From: a bacterium
GTDB taxonomy: Bacteria; SZUA-182; DTGQ01
Reading direction: 5' to 3'
Assembly (NCBI GenBank): GCA_023512255.1
Contig: JAILZY010000027.1
Location: 1-42,423 of the forward strand
DNA length: 42,423 nt
The translations under genes were made by a program, and so were the position numbers. The notes beneath the pieces were generated by a model, which did not search any database, was not told the DNA's origin, and saw only the letters and a list, made by a program, of their open reading frames with translations. Shown piece by piece: positions 1 through 9,634 of this stretch; the stretch's first letter is position 1, and the number at the start of each line of letters is the position of its first letter.

Positions 1-74
1 GATTTTAGTGGGTTTGGTATGAAAGATAATTTTCAAGAAGTTCAAGGCATGGGGAGAGTTCTGCAAAAGTGTAG
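1..74. repeat. Dispersed repeat, copy A
   Basis: The first 74 bases are closely related to the reverse complement of 20674-20786, in the murG-ftsW gap. Shared blocks include GGTTTGGTATGAAAGATAA near the left end and GCAAAAGTGTAG at the right end. The other copy is longer because it carries internal duplications. This copy may extend beyond the window edge. No coding function is apparent. Confidence 0.75.
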
Positions 75-77
75 ATT

Positions 78-120
78 GAGTTAATAAGGACAAAATCATG
101 AGTTAATAGGGACAAAATCA
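78..120. repeat. Two-copy tandem duplication (22-nt period)
   Basis: GAGTTAATAAGGACAAAATC at 78-97 is repeated almost exactly at 100-119, with one mismatch. The second copy runs up to the stop codon of the phosphoesterase gene. It is one of many such duplications in the spacers of this window. Confidence 0.85.
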
Positions 121-852
121 GATACCAAACGATAATCGCTCAGCTAACGGATAGGGAAGGCCAGCCTGAATGATCTTATGCTGGGTTTTGGAAATATTAT
201 ATTCGAATCGGTAAATTTGAATCCGCTTTTTATGCGAGTTTTCTTCATAAATACAATAAGCTCCCCTGGGATCATAATCACGGGGCTGCCCTACACTGCC
301 AACATTGATAATGTAGCGATAGCCCTCCTCCAGGAGGATGCTTTGGTCTAAACTTTGCCAACAATTGCCTGCTCTGTCAGTGAGCATAATCTGTACCCGG
401 TGAGAGTGCCCGATAAAGCAGATCGGAGAGGTAAAAAAAGGGAAATTTTCAGCCGCATCCTGCTCGGTAAGGATGTAATGCCACTTTTTTGGCTCACGAG
501 GGGATGAGTGGACCAGGCAAAGGTGTGGGAGGTGAATAATAACTGGAAGGCTTGCCAAATACAGCTTTTCATCGGGCAGCAATTCTGATTGTGTCCAGAG
601 CATGGCCTGCCTGGCTAAGGGATTGAAAAATTCCAGGGAGGTTAGCCCGGCAGCGGCATAATCATGATTTCCCGCCAGCACAAGGTCTGCAATTTCAGCA
701 ATCTGGTGCAGGCACTCGGAAGGGTTAGCTCCATAGCCAACCGCATCGCCCAAAAAAAAGATCCGATCCGGGCGCTCCTTTTGAATCTGAACCAGCAAGG
801 CTTCAAGAGCCTCGAGGTTCCCATGAACGTCAGAAAAAATCAGATGCTTCAT
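118..852 (-). CDS. Calcineurin-like metallophosphoesterase (YfcE/MJ0936-like)
   Basis: A 244-residue cytoplasmic phosphoesterase of the calcineurin-like superfamily, which uses a two-metal centre to hydrolyse phosphoesters. The metal-binding signature is visible in order: DVHGN near residue 8, GDAVGYG near 36, GNHD near 61 and GHSH near 148. A GSVGQPRD block follows near 187, typical of the MJ0936/YfcE-like branch. The ATG at 852 has a purine-rich GGAAGG upstream. The gene is last in the ribH-nusB run, 16 nt after nusB. The true substrate cannot be read from sequence; members of this branch have phosphodiesterase activity in vitro. Confidence 0.88.
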   Translation of the reverse strand: MKHLIFSDVHGNLEALEALLVQIQKERPDRIFFLGDAVGYGANPSECLHQIAEIADLVLAGNHDYAAAGLTSLEFFNPLARQAMLWTQSELLPDEKLYLASLPVIIHLPHLCLVHSSPREPKKWHYILTEQDAAENFPFFTSPICFIGHSHRVQIMLTDRAGNCWQSLDQSILLEEGYRYIINVGSVGQPRDYDPRGAYCIYEENSHKKRIQIYRFEYNISKTQHKIIQAGLPYPLAERLSFGI

Positions 853-868
853 CTTCTGCCTTCCGCCC

Positions 869-1312
869 CTACTGCCGCCCCTGGGTTTTATCCGCCTCCT
901 GCAGGAGTCTTTCCTTCTCCTTGGCTATCTTATCCAGGATGCCGTTGATAAAGGGGACGGATTCATCCGTTCCATAATCTTTGGCGATCTCCAAAGCCTC
1001 ATTGATGCTGACCTTATCGGGAATTTCTGGCAGAAATAAAATCTCGTAGGCAGCCAGCCGTAAAATATTCCGGTCCACGGTAGGCATCCGAGTAATTGAC
1101 CAGTTTTCTGAAAATAAAGAAATACACTGATCAAGGAAGGCTAGATGCTCCAAGGCTCCACCCGCCAGTTGATTGGCAAAGTCCTTCACTTCCTTAGGCT
1201 GCTCGTGTGTGGCCCAAAATAGCTCCATTCCCTGCTCCGGAGGATCTTTGGTGATATCCAGTTGAAAGAGAATCTGAAGGGCAGCCTCCCGTGCCATCCT
1301 CCTCTTGCCCAT
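869..1312 (-). CDS. nusB: Transcription antitermination factor NusB
   Basis: NusB is an all-alpha RNA-binding protein that works with NusE (S10) at boxA to promote antitermination in rRNA operons. The start MGKRRMAREAALQILFQLD and the internal VDRNILRLAAYEILF and SINEALEIAKDYG blocks are characteristic. I chose the ATG at 1312 because GAGG lies 6 nt upstream. An in-frame GTG at 1324 would add four residues but has poor spacing. The resulting length of 147 residues is normal. Its place after ribH is a common bacterial arrangement. The gap to ribH contains a 16-nt tandem duplication. Confidence 0.93.
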   Translation of the reverse strand: MGKRRMAREAALQILFQLDITKDPPEQGMELFWATHEQPKEVKDFANQLAGGALEHLAFLDQCISLFSENWSITRMPTVDRNILRLAAYEILFLPEIPDKVSINEALEIAKDYGTDESVPFINGILDKIAKEKERLLQEADKTQGRQ

Positions 1313-1329
1313 GAAAGACCTCACTCTCC

Positions 1330-1361
1330 TTACTTATTCGGCCAGTTACTTATTCGGCCAG
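1330..1361. repeat. Exact 16-nt tandem duplication at the ribH 3' end
   Basis: TTACTTATTCGGCCAG occurs at 1330-1345 and again, identically, at 1346-1361. The second copy contains the last codons and stop codon of ribH, and the first copy lies in the ribH-nusB gap. It looks like a recent slippage duplication. Confidence 0.95.
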
Positions 1362-1820
1362 CTTCTGATACAACCTGGCCATCTCAATGGCACACATGGC
1401 AGCCTGAAAGCCCTTGTTGCCTGCCTTGGTGCCGGCCCGCTCAATAGCCTGCTCAAGGGTGTCAGCAGTAATAACTCCAAAAATTAACGGCACTCCGGTA
1501 TCCAGAGACACTTTGGCAATCCCCTTAGCTACCTCAGCGCTGATGTACTCAAAATGTGGCGTATCACCTCGAATTACCGCTCCCAAACAGATCAGCGCTT
1601 CGTGGCTCTTTTTCTGAGCTACCTTTAAAGCCGCGTAGGGGATTTCAAAGGCCCCCGGCACCTTAATAACCTCAATATTCTCCTCGGCTGCTCCGTGCCG
1701 CAAGAGCGCATCGAGACACCCAGCAAGCAGCCGCTCAGTAATAAACTCATTGAACCGGCTAACAATGATTCCAAAGCGGATCCCCTGCGCGCTCAGGTCT
1801 CCTTCTATGACTTTCAACAT
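1350..1820 (-). CDS. ribH: 6,7-dimethyl-8-ribityllumazine synthase
   Basis: RibH condenses the pyrimidine product of RibD with 3,4-dihydroxy-2-butanone 4-phosphate from RibBA to give lumazine, the substrate of riboflavin synthase. The 156-residue length is typical. Visible motifs are [10 protein letters not shown] at about 19-28, [10 protein letters not shown] at about 55-64, [15 protein letters not shown] (with the catalytic-region His) at about 81-95, and the C-terminal [13 protein letters not shown] block. The ATG overlaps the TAA of ribBA by one base (TAATG), which implies translational coupling. The enzyme probably forms a pentamer or an icosahedral shell as in relatives. Confidence 0.96.
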   Translation of the reverse strand: MLKVIEGDLSAQGIRFGIIVSRFNEFITERLLAGCLDALLRHGAAEENIEVIKVPGAFEIPYAALKVAQKKSHEALICLGAVIRGDTPHFEYISAEVAKGIAKVSLDTGVPLIFGVITADTLEQAIERAGTKAGNKGFQAAMCAIEMARLYQKLAE

Positions 1821-3034
1821 TACATTTTCTCCTCAATAGTGGTCAGCATATGACCAAGTTTGATTTTTTTGGTCTTCAGATACTGAACATTATTCTGACA
1901 GGGCTTGATTTCAATCGGTATCCGGCTCACCACCTTGAGGCCGTATCCTTCAAGCCCTACAATTTTGCGCGGATTGTTGGTCAGAAGCTGGATATTTTTC
2001 AGCCCAAGATCTCTAAGCACCTGAGCCCCTATTCCATATTCACGCAGATCCGGCTTAAATCCGAGAGCCTCATTGGCCTCGACCGTGTCCTTGCCTCCAT
2101 CCTGAAGCTCATAGGCCCGCAGTTTGTTCAAAAGACCAATTCCCCGCCCCTCCTGGTGTAGGTAGAGGATAACCCCCTTTCCCCGCTGAGCTACCATCTC
2201 CATAGCTTTTTTAAGCTGAGCCCCACAATCACACCGCAGCGACCCTAGCGCATCACCAGTCAGACATTCCGAGTGAACCCGCACAAGCACCTCCTCTTCA
2301 GCAGACCAGCTACCCATAACCAAAGCAATGTGAATCTGCTTGTCGATCGTGCTCTGATAGGCAATACCTTGAAATATCCCATAAAGGGTGGGCAGAGAAA
2401 AAGAGGCGGCCCGGGTGATGAGCTTTTCTGTTTGGAGTCTAAAGGTGATTAGATCTTTGATAGTAACCAATTTGATACCATGCTTTTTCGAAAACTCAAT
2501 CAAGGAAGGAAGCCTAGCCATGGTACCGTCAGGATTCATGATTTCACAGATAACGCCTGCCGGATACAGACCAGCCAGACGGGCAAGATCAACGGCTGCT
2601 TCGGTTTGTCCAGCCCGCGCCAGAACCCCACCCTCTCTGGCTCGCAAAGGAAACATATGACCGGGCCGAGCCAAATCTTCAGGTCGGGTTTTGGGATCAA
2701 TAGCTGCCAAAACAGTTGCTGCCCGGTCTGCGGCGCTAATACCTGTAGTAGTCCGGTATTTGGCCTCAATCGAAACCGTAAAGGCTGTCTCGAAAGATGA
2801 GGTATTCTCCTGAACCATCATGGGAATTTTCAACTCATCCAGCCTCTCTCCAGTCATAGGCAGGCAGATCAGCCCACGGCCATACTGGGCCATGAAATTG
2901 ATCGCCTCCGGAGTAACCTTTTCAGCGGCGATGGTCAGATCTCCCTCATTTTCCCGATCCTCATCGTCGATCACAATGAGCATCTTCCCTTGACGAAGAT
3001 CTTCCAAGGCTTCTGGAATCGTACTAAAGCACAT
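1820..3034 (-). CDS. ribBA: Bifunctional DHBP synthase / GTP cyclohydrolase II
   Basis: A 404-residue fusion that supplies both precursors of riboflavin. The N-terminal half (about 1-200) is 3,4-dihydroxy-2-butanone 4-phosphate synthase, with [11 protein letters not shown] at 23-33 and the [12 protein letters not shown] block. The C-terminal half (about 205-404) is GTP cyclohydrolase II: the zinc ligands Cys257, Cys268 and Cys270 sit in the [15 protein letters not shown] segment, followed by HQEGRG at 293-298. All key residues are present in both halves. The ATG at 3034 has AAGGAAAA upstream. A 121-nt, almost purely A/T gap separates it from ribE and could hold an internal promoter. Confidence 0.96.
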   Translation of the reverse strand: MCFSTIPEALEDLRQGKMLIVIDDEDRENEGDLTIAAEKVTPEAINFMAQYGRGLICLPMTGERLDELKIPMMVQENTSSFETAFTVSIEAKYRTTTGISAADRAATVLAAIDPKTRPEDLARPGHMFPLRAREGGVLARAGQTEAAVDLARLAGLYPAGVICEIMNPDGTMARLPSLIEFSKKHGIKLVTIKDLITFRLQTEKLITRAASFSLPTLYGIFQGIAYQSTIDKQIHIALVMGSWSAEEEVLVRVHSECLTGDALGSLRCDCGAQLKKAMEMVAQRGKGVILYLHQEGRGIGLLNKLRAYELQDGGKDTVEANEALGFKPDLREYGIGAQVLRDLGLKNIQLLTNNPRKIVGLEGYGLKVVSRIPIEIKPCQNNVQYLKTKKIKLGHMLTTIEEKM

Positions 3035-3155
3035 AGGTATTTTCCTTCAAATACAGTTTAAAGTTATAATTTATGCTAGTTTATATTTCTATGTAAATTT
3101 ATACTATAATTAGTATAATATTATAATATTATTATATTAATATTTATGGCATATT

Positions 3156-3827
3156 TTATGACAAAAACCCATGTTTGGCTAAAAATTCCCTATCCAAAGA
3201 GGGAGAATGTATCTTGGCGCTAGCAGATTGAACTGAGGGATGTGCAGCCAAAAGCCGGTGAATATATTTAGCCAAAAGATCAGCTTCAACATTAACCTGA
3301 TCACCAATTTTTTTCTCTTTTAACGTAGTTACCTCGGCGGTATGGGGAATGATAGATACCCACACCAGGCCATCTTCCAGGGAAGCAATGGTTAGACTGA
3401 TCCCATCAATAGCGATTGACCCCTTATCCACCAGATAGCTAGAGATGCTTTCAGGGGGCTCTATTCCTAAAAGGTAGAGCTGACCGCTCCTTACAAGCTT
3501 TCTGATAATCCCGACCCCATCAACATGACCAGTGAGAAGATGCCCCCCCAAACGATCAGCCAGCCGCAGCGCCCTCTCCATATTGACCCGGTCTGAGACC
3601 CTCACATCGGCCAAGGTGGTTGTTTCGGCTGTCTGGGCTGAGATATCAAACTCCAGGATATTATCGGTCAAGGAAACTACGGTTAGGCAAACCCCATTAA
3701 TGCAAATACTGTCGCCGATCCGATCCTGGCTGTCTGTCCGAGATGGCCGAATCTTAATTTTGGTAATCTCTCGCCGGTGCTGAAGGCTAACTACGCTTCC
3801 TACTTCCTCGACAATTCCGGTAAACAT
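3156..3827 (-). CDS. ribE: Riboflavin synthase alpha subunit
   Basis: This enzyme dismutates two lumazine molecules to riboflavin plus the pyrimidine precursor. Two lumazine-binding repeats are visible: one begins MFTGIVEEVG and contains SICINGVCLTV; the second begins GHLLTGHVDGVG at about residue 95 and contains SIAIDGISLTI. I chose the ATG at 3827, the family-consensus start with AGGGAG upstream, over the in-frame TTG at 3839. The resulting 223 residues fit the family. The gene lies 23 nt after ribD. The C-terminal tail after LLAAHPSVQ is long and variable. Confidence 0.95.
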   Translation of the reverse strand: MFTGIVEEVGSVVSLQHRREITKIKIRPSRTDSQDRIGDSICINGVCLTVVSLTDNILEFDISAQTAETTTLADVRVSDRVNMERALRLADRLGGHLLTGHVDGVGIIRKLVRSGQLYLLGIEPPESISSYLVDKGSIAIDGISLTIASLEDGLVWVSIIPHTAEVTTLKEKKIGDQVNVEADLLAKYIHRLLAAHPSVQSASAKIHSPSLDREFLAKHGFLS

Positions 3828-3850
3828 GAAAAACTGCAACTCCCTTTTTT

Positions 3851-4993
3851 CTACTCACTGCCACAGCCAAAGGGAGACCAGATGCAGGTCGAAGGCGGCT
3901 TCTCGACATATCCCTCAATCATCAGGTCATTCCCAAAGCGCTTAGTTTTAATATTGGTCAATCGAATGGCATCCTCGACCCGAGCCACTCCGTCACCTCC
4001 GATAGTGCTTGGAGCTGCGGTGCCGCCGATAATCTTTGGAGCGATAAACATGATCACCTTGTCAACTATCCCAGCCTGAATGGCCGATCCATTAATGCTG
4101 GCCCCTCCCTCAATCATAAGAGAGGTGATTTGCAGCTGCCCAAGCTTGACCACCATATCCTTCATATCGACCATATTCTTGCCCATAGTTTTGGCAAAAA
4201 TTACCCGAGCTCCTATCTTTTCAAGCTCTTTTACCCGCTCAACCGGAGCATTGGTCGTGGTGATGATAATGTTTTCAGCCTCTGACTGCTGAGTAAAGAT
4301 TCTGGCTTTCAAGGGAATCCTAAGTAGGCTATCGACTACAATCCGCTTAGGATCACGGCCCTGTCCATCTTTGAGGCGGGTGGTTAGCCTGGGATTGTCG
4401 CGAATCACTGTCCCAATGCCCACCAGGGTAGCATCGATTTCATTGCGCAACTGGTGGACAAACCCCCGCAGCAGAGCGCTGGTTATCCAGCGCGAATCTC
4501 CTGTCTTGGTAGCCATCTTCCCATCAAGGCTCATACCCATTTTCAGAATTACAAAGGGCGTTTTGGTCTGGATATACTTGAAAAAGTATTCGTTGAACTT
4601 TTTGGCCGCATTCTCTAAAACACCAGTCTTGACCTCGATTCCATGCATCTTCAGTTCCCTGATTCCCTGGCCATTAACCAAGGGATTAGGGTCTTTGGTG
4701 GCGACCACAACTCGCTGGATACCCGCTCGGATTATTTCAGCAGTGCAGGGGGGAGTCTGCCCTTGATGGCAGCAGGGCTCAAGGTTAACATAGAGGGTAG
4801 CTCCCTGTGCATTTTCTCTGGCTTCCTCAAGAGCCCTAATCTCAGCATGAGGAGCACCATACCGCTCATGGTATCCCTGCCCTACCACCTTACCATCCTT
4901 AACGATAATAGCCCCAACCATCGGATTAGGGGAGGTTCTCCCCTTGCCGCAAGCAGCCAGCTTAAAAACCTGATTCATATATTCTCTATCCAT
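3851..4993 (-). CDS. ribD: Bifunctional riboflavin deaminase/reductase RibD
   Basis: RibD carries out the second and third steps of riboflavin synthesis: deamination of the pyrimidinone, then reduction of the ribosyl side chain. From the ATG at 4993 it is 380 residues. The N-terminal cytidine-deaminase-like domain shows the zinc site HAE at 49-51 with PCC at 73-75 and Cys83. The C-terminal DHFR-like reductase domain begins near residue 145 (PFVILKMGMSLDGK) and contains the TSLMIEGGASING block. A longer in-frame start would overlap ftsY. The 4993 ATG is preferred because GGAAGAGA precedes it at good spacing and it falls 16 nt after the ftsY stop. Confidence 0.95.
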   Translation of the reverse strand: MDREYMNQVFKLAACGKGRTSPNPMVGAIIVKDGKVVGQGYHERYGAPHAEIRALEEARENAQGATLYVNLEPCCHQGQTPPCTAEIIRAGIQRVVVATKDPNPLVNGQGIRELKMHGIEVKTGVLENAAKKFNEYFFKYIQTKTPFVILKMGMSLDGKMATKTGDSRWITSALLRGFVHQLRNEIDATLVGIGTVIRDNPRLTTRLKDGQGRDPKRIVVDSLLRIPLKARIFTQQSEAENIIITTTNAPVERVKELEKIGARVIFAKTMGKNMVDMKDMVVKLGQLQITSLMIEGGASINGSAIQAGIVDKVIMFIAPKIIGGTAAPSTIGGDGVARVEDAIRLTNIKTKRFGNDLMIEGYVEKPPSTCIWSPFGCGSE

Positions 4994-5009
4994 TTTTCTA
5001 TCTCTTCCT

Positions 5010-5948
5010 TCAAGCGGTTTCAAATAAGGCGGCAATAAACTCCTCGGCCTCAAAATCACGAAGGTCCTCTATCCCTTCACCCACACCGATCAGTCTAATC
5101 GGTATGGCCAGCTCACGAACAATGCTAAAAATGATTCCTCCCTTGGCTGTGCCATCCAATTTGGTTAAGGCCAGCCCAGTGATTCCCTCAAGTGCCTCGT
5201 TGAATTGCTTGGCCTGCTGAAGGGCATTCTGCCCGGTAGTGGCATCTAACACCAGCAGTATTTCATGCGGAGCCTCTGGCAGCTCCTTGGAGATTACTCG
5301 CTTCATCTTTTGCAATTCTGCCACCAGATGATCCTTGGTGTGAAGCCTGCCAGCAGTGTCAATAATCACTAAATCCATATGCCGTGAGCGGGCCGCCTGA
5401 ATGGAGTCATAAACTACGGCTGAAGGATCAGAGCCAGATCGATGTTTAATCACCCCGCTGCATCCGGCCCTCTGCCCCCAGATTTCTAGCTGTTCAATAG
5501 CCGCGGCCCGAAAGGTATCTCCCGCAGCCAAAAGCACCTTCTTCCCCTGGCGGCTGTAGCGGGCCGCAAGCTTGCCGATGGTCGTGGTTTTCCCGACACC
5601 ATTTACTCCCAGCACCATCATAATAAATGGAGAATGGGCGGAAATCTCCAGTGGAGATTGGAATGGTTTTACGATTTCCAGAAGCTCTGACCGCAAGAGC
5701 GACCGAAGCGGCCCAGGCTCATTGATCTTTTGTCGCCTGGCTGCCTCCCGCAGCCTTTCCACTACCTCATGAGCGGTTTGATAGCCAAGGTCAGCCAGAA
5801 TCAACACTTCCTCAAGTTCCTCGAATAGTTCCTCATCAACCCCAGCCCGACCACGGAGCAGCCGCTCAATCCCCCCCATAAAGGTAGTATGGGTTTTCGA
5901 CAACCCCTGGCAAAGCCTTTGAAACCAACCCGTTGATTTCGATTCCAT
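5010..5948 (-). CDS. ftsY: Signal recognition particle receptor FtsY
   Basis: FtsY is the membrane-associated GTPase that receives SRP-ribosome complexes for co-translational insertion of membrane proteins. The 312-residue protein is a compact N-G form without the long acidic A domain of E. coli. The N-domain helices cover about 1-95. The P-loop GVNGVGKTT is at 114-122, GDTFRAAA is near 143-150, DTAGR is at 197-201 and TKLDGTAKGG is near 260. The gene sits between a TPR lipoprotein (18 nt upstream) and ribD (16 nt downstream), so it is probably co-transcribed with membrane and riboflavin genes. Confidence 0.97.
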   Translation of the reverse strand: MESKSTGWFQRLCQGLSKTHTTFMGGIERLLRGRAGVDEELFEELEEVLILADLGYQTAHEVVERLREAARRQKINEPGPLRSLLRSELLEIVKPFQSPLEISAHSPFIMMVLGVNGVGKTTTIGKLAARYSRQGKKVLLAAGDTFRAAAIEQLEIWGQRAGCSGVIKHRSGSDPSAVVYDSIQAARSRHMDLVIIDTAGRLHTKDHLVAELQKMKRVISKELPEAPHEILLVLDATTGQNALQQAKQFNEALEGITGLALTKLDGTAKGGIIFSIVRELAIPIRLIGVGEGIEDLRDFEAEEFIAALFETA

Positions 5949-5966
5949 TTTTTTCCCTTTATTTCA

Positions 5967-6794
5967 TCATTTCATCTTCAGCCTGCCAATATACCCTTGA
6001 GCCTCTCTAGCTCGGGCACTTTCTGGAGCAAGATCAATAACCTTCTGAAACTCTTTGGTGGCAAGCTCATTTTGCCCATTCTGGAAATAGGCGATAGCCA
6101 GATGGTAGTGAACCTCTGTGGCCAGAAAATCATCCTGCTCTCCTCCTCCCTCGGCCATAGAGAGGAGCTCCAGAGCCTTTTGAAAGGATTTTATCGCTGA
6201 GGCATTCTGCTTCATGGCCAGCAGGGTCAAGCCAAGGTGGTAGTGAGTGTCAGCATAATTGGCGTCAAGCTCCAGTGAGGTTTCAAATTCAACTCTAGCC
6301 TTATCATATTCCCCAAGGTGATAGTAGGCCATTCCCTTATTGAAATGAGCCAGCTCAGGTGTAGTATAGGAAGAAATCGACAGTGCCCGGTCAGCATAGC
6401 GGATAACCTCAGCCCATTTCTCAAGCTTGCCCAAGGCAGCAGCTAGATTATTATAGGCATCTGCAAACTCCTTATTCAGCCTGATCGCTTTCAGATACTC
6501 CTGGACAGCTAGCGGAAACTTAGCCTGAAAATAATAGGTTAATCCCAGCCCATTATATACCCTGGGGTCTTTTGGGTTAAGCTCTTGGGCCTTCTGAAAT
6601 TCAGTGAAGGCTAAATTATATTTTCCATTCCTAAGATAGAGCAGCCCATATTCATAATGATTTTCCGCCTCCTGCAAGCGAGCCTTCATTCCCTGACATC
6701 CCACCACTGGGCCAAGCAGAATGAGGGCCAAGGAGAGCCCAAAAACAGCTATACAGATAAACGATATAGTTCTTTTCATTTTCCCTCTAATCAT
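5967..6794 (-). CDS. TPR-repeat lipoprotein
   Basis: A predicted exported lipoprotein whose repeat domain probably serves as a protein-protein interaction scaffold. The ATG at 6794 overlaps the stop of the UPF0182 gene by 4 nt (ATGA). The next ATG, at 6779, would also preserve the signal peptide. The N-terminus has basic residues, a hydrophobic stretch, then a lipobox-like GPVVGC. Six or so tetratricopeptide repeats follow, recognisable by phrases such as NGKYNLAFTEFQKAQELNP, YNGLGLTYYFQAKF and HYHLGLTLLAMKQN. No enzymatic motif is seen. Coupling to the UPF0182 protein suggests the two act together at the envelope. Confidence 0.85.
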   Translation of the reverse strand: MIRGKMKRTISFICIAVFGLSLALILLGPVVGCQGMKARLQEAENHYEYGLLYLRNGKYNLAFTEFQKAQELNPKDPRVYNGLGLTYYFQAKFPLAVQEYLKAIRLNKEFADAYNNLAAALGKLEKWAEVIRYADRALSISSYTTPELAHFNKGMAYYHLGEYDKARVEFETSLELDANYADTHYHLGLTLLAMKQNASAIKSFQKALELLSMAEGGGEQDDFLATEVHYHLAIAYFQNGQNELATKEFQKVIDLAPESARAREAQGYIGRLKMK

Positions 6795-9634
6795 TTCCCC
6801 TCTGAAGCTTTGAGTAATTCCTGAATAACTTTCCCAAGATCCTCCTGGTACTGTCCATACTGCGCCCAATTTCCATTCTTGAGGCTCTCGGTTGCCTTTT
6901 GAAAATATTGATCAGCCTGCCTGGCTAGCTCATGCAGCGATTGCCCCTTGGCTTGAGCCGGCACCGGCGGCTCAACAGGGGGCTGTGGCTGCTGAGGCAA
7001 TGGAGCGGCTTCAGCTACCTCTTGACCAAAGACGGCCTGCAGAGCCTCAGACAGTGTCGGTTTCATCTCGATTTTATCTCCATAGGCCACGATCACCCTC
7101 TTTAATTCAGGCAACTGGCTTTCTCCAGCGGCTACAAGGTATACTGGCTCAATGTAGAGAAGCGACTGCTCAATGGGGATAACCAGAAGGTTTGCCCGAA
7201 AAACCTCAGAGCCTTGCTGGCTCCACAAGGTCAATTCACGGGAGATATCAGTTTGTTGATCAATCCGGGCCTCGATCTGGCGGGGGCCGTAGATTAGCTT
7301 TTCTTTAGGGAATTTATACACCAGCAGCTTTCCATAATTAGGCTCATCACATCGGGCACAGATCCAGGCAATCATATTACTTTTGTTGTTAGGAGTAAAG
7401 GGTAGCATCAGGAGAAATTCCTCTTTTTCCTCCCCCGGCAGCCGCATGGTGAGATAGTACCCCTCCATAGGCAGCTCCTCTTGGCCGGAGAATCCTTTTT
7501 GCTTCGGCACATCCCAAAGATCTTCTTTATTATAGAAAACCTGCGCATCCTTCATATGATAGAGTTGATACATCTTGGCTTGAATTTCAAACAAATCCTT
7601 GGGATAACGTATATGGGAGCGTACATCCTGAGGCATATCAGCCAAGGGCTTAAACAAGGAAGGAAATATCTTCTGATAGGTTCGAATGATCGGATCCTGC
7701 TGATCAACCACATAATAGACCACTGTCCCGTCATAGGCGTCGATCACGACCTTAACCGAATTACGGATATAGTTGATCATTCTCACCCCTGGCTGCTGCT
7801 GAGCGGGAAATAGGATCGACAGAGGGCCAGATAATCCAGGGAGCAGGCTGTCAGTCTCTGAAAACAGGGGTGATTGCTCTGAGTAAGGATATTTATCCGT
7901 GGCCGTGTAGGCATCCTGAATCCAATACAGGCGCCCATCTGCTGAGACTATCGGGTAAGGGTCCCGATCATAGGTCAAAAAGGGCGCAATGGTTTTGACC
8001 ATGTCCTTGATTTCACGGTGAAACATAATGCGGCTCTCAGGCTTAATATAGCCAGTCAGCAAAATCTTTGGGTCTGAAAACTTTAAGGCAAAAATCAGCC
8101 GACGAAAATAGGAGCCAACCTTGACTCCTCCCCTCCCCTGATAGCTGGTGTAGACATTGGTGTCTCCCTTGGGATAGTCAAACTCGGGGCTAACCGTATT
8201 GACAATCACAAAATCATTGGCCACCTCTCCGTAGTAAATTTCAGGCCGATTAACCTTCAAATCAACCTGGCTGACTGGAGGAATATTCTTAATCAGCAGA
8301 TTGGGCAGCCCCTTTTCGGTTACGGAATTGACTGGACTCAGGCAGAGCCCATAGCCATGCGTATATTTAAAATGCTCATTTTCCCAGGTCCTGGCCTGCT
8401 CAGGCAACTGATTTTGGTTTAACTCTCGGGGAGAGAGCATAATCTGCGTATAATCCCCGTTAAGAAAATATCTATCCTCATCTATGTTGACAAAGTTATA
8501 GTAAAGACGCATCTCCTGCATCTCGCTGTAGGTTTGCTTTAGTGGTTTTTTATCCCACAGCTTGATATTCCTGATAGTAGGTGAATTATTCCGGATATCC
8601 GCAAGGCTCAGATTAGTGAGAGCCTGGAAATTTCTCTCTTCGATGGCATCAAGATTATATCCCAGCCGGGTATAATGAATATTGTATTGGATATACGGCC
8701 TTTCCTTGGCCAACTCATTCGGCTCAACGATAAGCTGCTGAAGCACAAAGGGATAAATCTCGCTCACCAAAATGGAGAGTAGAAACAAGCCGGCTAGACC
8801 AATCAAGGGCCACTTCCACCCCTTATAGGAGATATTGATCCAGAAAAGAAAGGCACACAGCGCGGCAATGGAGAATATAATCCAATACGCTATGAGCTGA
8901 GCATGCATATCCGTATAGCTGGCGCCAAAGACCACACCTCTTTGTGAGTAAAGTAGTCCAAGCATTTTTAGCCGCTTGTCCCAGGCAAACAGAGTCAGAA
9001 TCAGGCTGGCTAAAATCGAAAGATGAGCCTTAGCTCTGCGAGTGCACATAAAATTTGTCAACTTGAGCCTCATCTCTCCATCTTTCGAGTAGACATAGCC
9101 GACCAGAGCAGTGGTTATCAGCAGGGTGTAAAAAAACCATTTTTGCAAAAATACCATCACCGGATAGGAAAAAACAAAAAATCCAATATCTCGGTGGAAA
9201 ATAGGATCGAGACGGGAAAAAGGAGTCTGATACCAGAAGCGAAGTAATTCATCCCATCTGGTCGCGGCCGGCCACAGCCCCATAAAAATACTGAGGATCA
9301 GGCAGCCTACCAACAGAAGCCGATTAACATGTTCTGGTCTGATAGGAATGGTTTCCACCGATCCCATACCCTGCCGCCGGACCGACAATTCCCACTGTTT
9401 TTTTGGGTGTCCAATTTTTCGGGCAAGATAAACGTTTACCCCCAAGACAAGGAAAAAAACAACTCCTAGCCCAAGACCAGTCAATATCCTAGCAAGCAGC
9501 ATTGTCCAGAATACTGAACTATACCCAAGCCCCTGAAACCACAGTCCCTCTCCCCAGATATCGGCCACCTTTCCCAAAACGAGAAAAAGTAGCAAACACA
9601 AGCCCAGGATGAGGATTGTCTTTTCTTTTTTCAT
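6791..9634 (-). CDS. UPF0182 family integral membrane protein
   Basis: A roughly 947-residue protein of the UPF0182 family, whose function is unknown. About seven hydrophobic segments fill the first 310 residues. A very large, non-membrane domain follows, including the family-typical PRELNQNQLPEQARTWENEH and THGYG segments, and probably faces outside. The tail is rich in Pro/Gln/Ala (near residues 875-900) and ends in a helical segment. The ATG at 9634 has a GGGGGG-containing ribosome site; an in-frame TTG at 9649 is a poorer choice. The gene heads the run leading through the TPR lipoprotein and ftsY into the riboflavin genes. Confidence 0.9.
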   Translation of the reverse strand: MKKEKTILILGLCLLLFLVLGKVADIWGEGLWFQGLGYSSVFWTMLLARILTGLGLGVVFFLVLGVNVYLARKIGHPKKQWELSVRRQGMGSVETIPIRPEHVNRLLLVGCLILSIFMGLWPAATRWDELLRFWYQTPFSRLDPIFHRDIGFFVFSYPVMVFLQKWFFYTLLITTALVGYVYSKDGEMRLKLTNFMCTRRAKAHLSILASLILTLFAWDKRLKMLGLLYSQRGVVFGASYTDMHAQLIAYWIIFSIAALCAFLFWINISYKGWKWPLIGLAGLFLLSILVSEIYPFVLQQLIVEPNELAKERPYIQYNIHYTRLGYNLDAIEERNFQALTNLSLADIRNNSPTIRNIKLWDKKPLKQTYSEMQEMRLYYNFVNIDEDRYFLNGDYTQIMLSPRELNQNQLPEQARTWENEHFKYTHGYGLCLSPVNSVTEKGLPNLLIKNIPPVSQVDLKVNRPEIYYGEVANDFVIVNTVSPEFDYPKGDTNVYTSYQGRGGVKVGSYFRRLIFALKFSDPKILLTGYIKPESRIMFHREIKDMVKTIAPFLTYDRDPYPIVSADGRLYWIQDAYTATDKYPYSEQSPLFSETDSLLPGLSGPLSILFPAQQQPGVRMINYIRNSVKVVIDAYDGTVVYYVVDQQDPIIRTYQKIFPSLFKPLADMPQDVRSHIRYPKDLFEIQAKMYQLYHMKDAQVFYNKEDLWDVPKQKGFSGQEELPMEGYYLTMRLPGEEKEEFLLMLPFTPNNKSNMIAWICARCDEPNYGKLLVYKFPKEKLIYGPRQIEARIDQQTDISRELTLWSQQGSEVFRANLLVIPIEQSLLYIEPVYLVAAGESQLPELKRVIVAYGDKIEMKPTLSEALQAVFGQEVAEAAPLPQQPQPPVEPPVPAQAKGQSLHELARQADQYFQKATESLKNGNWAQYGQYQEDLGKVIQELLKASEGK

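Noticed and set aside
3035-3155. FMN riboswitch before ribBA
   Set aside because: The gap is almost pure A/T and lacks all conserved RFN-element blocks.
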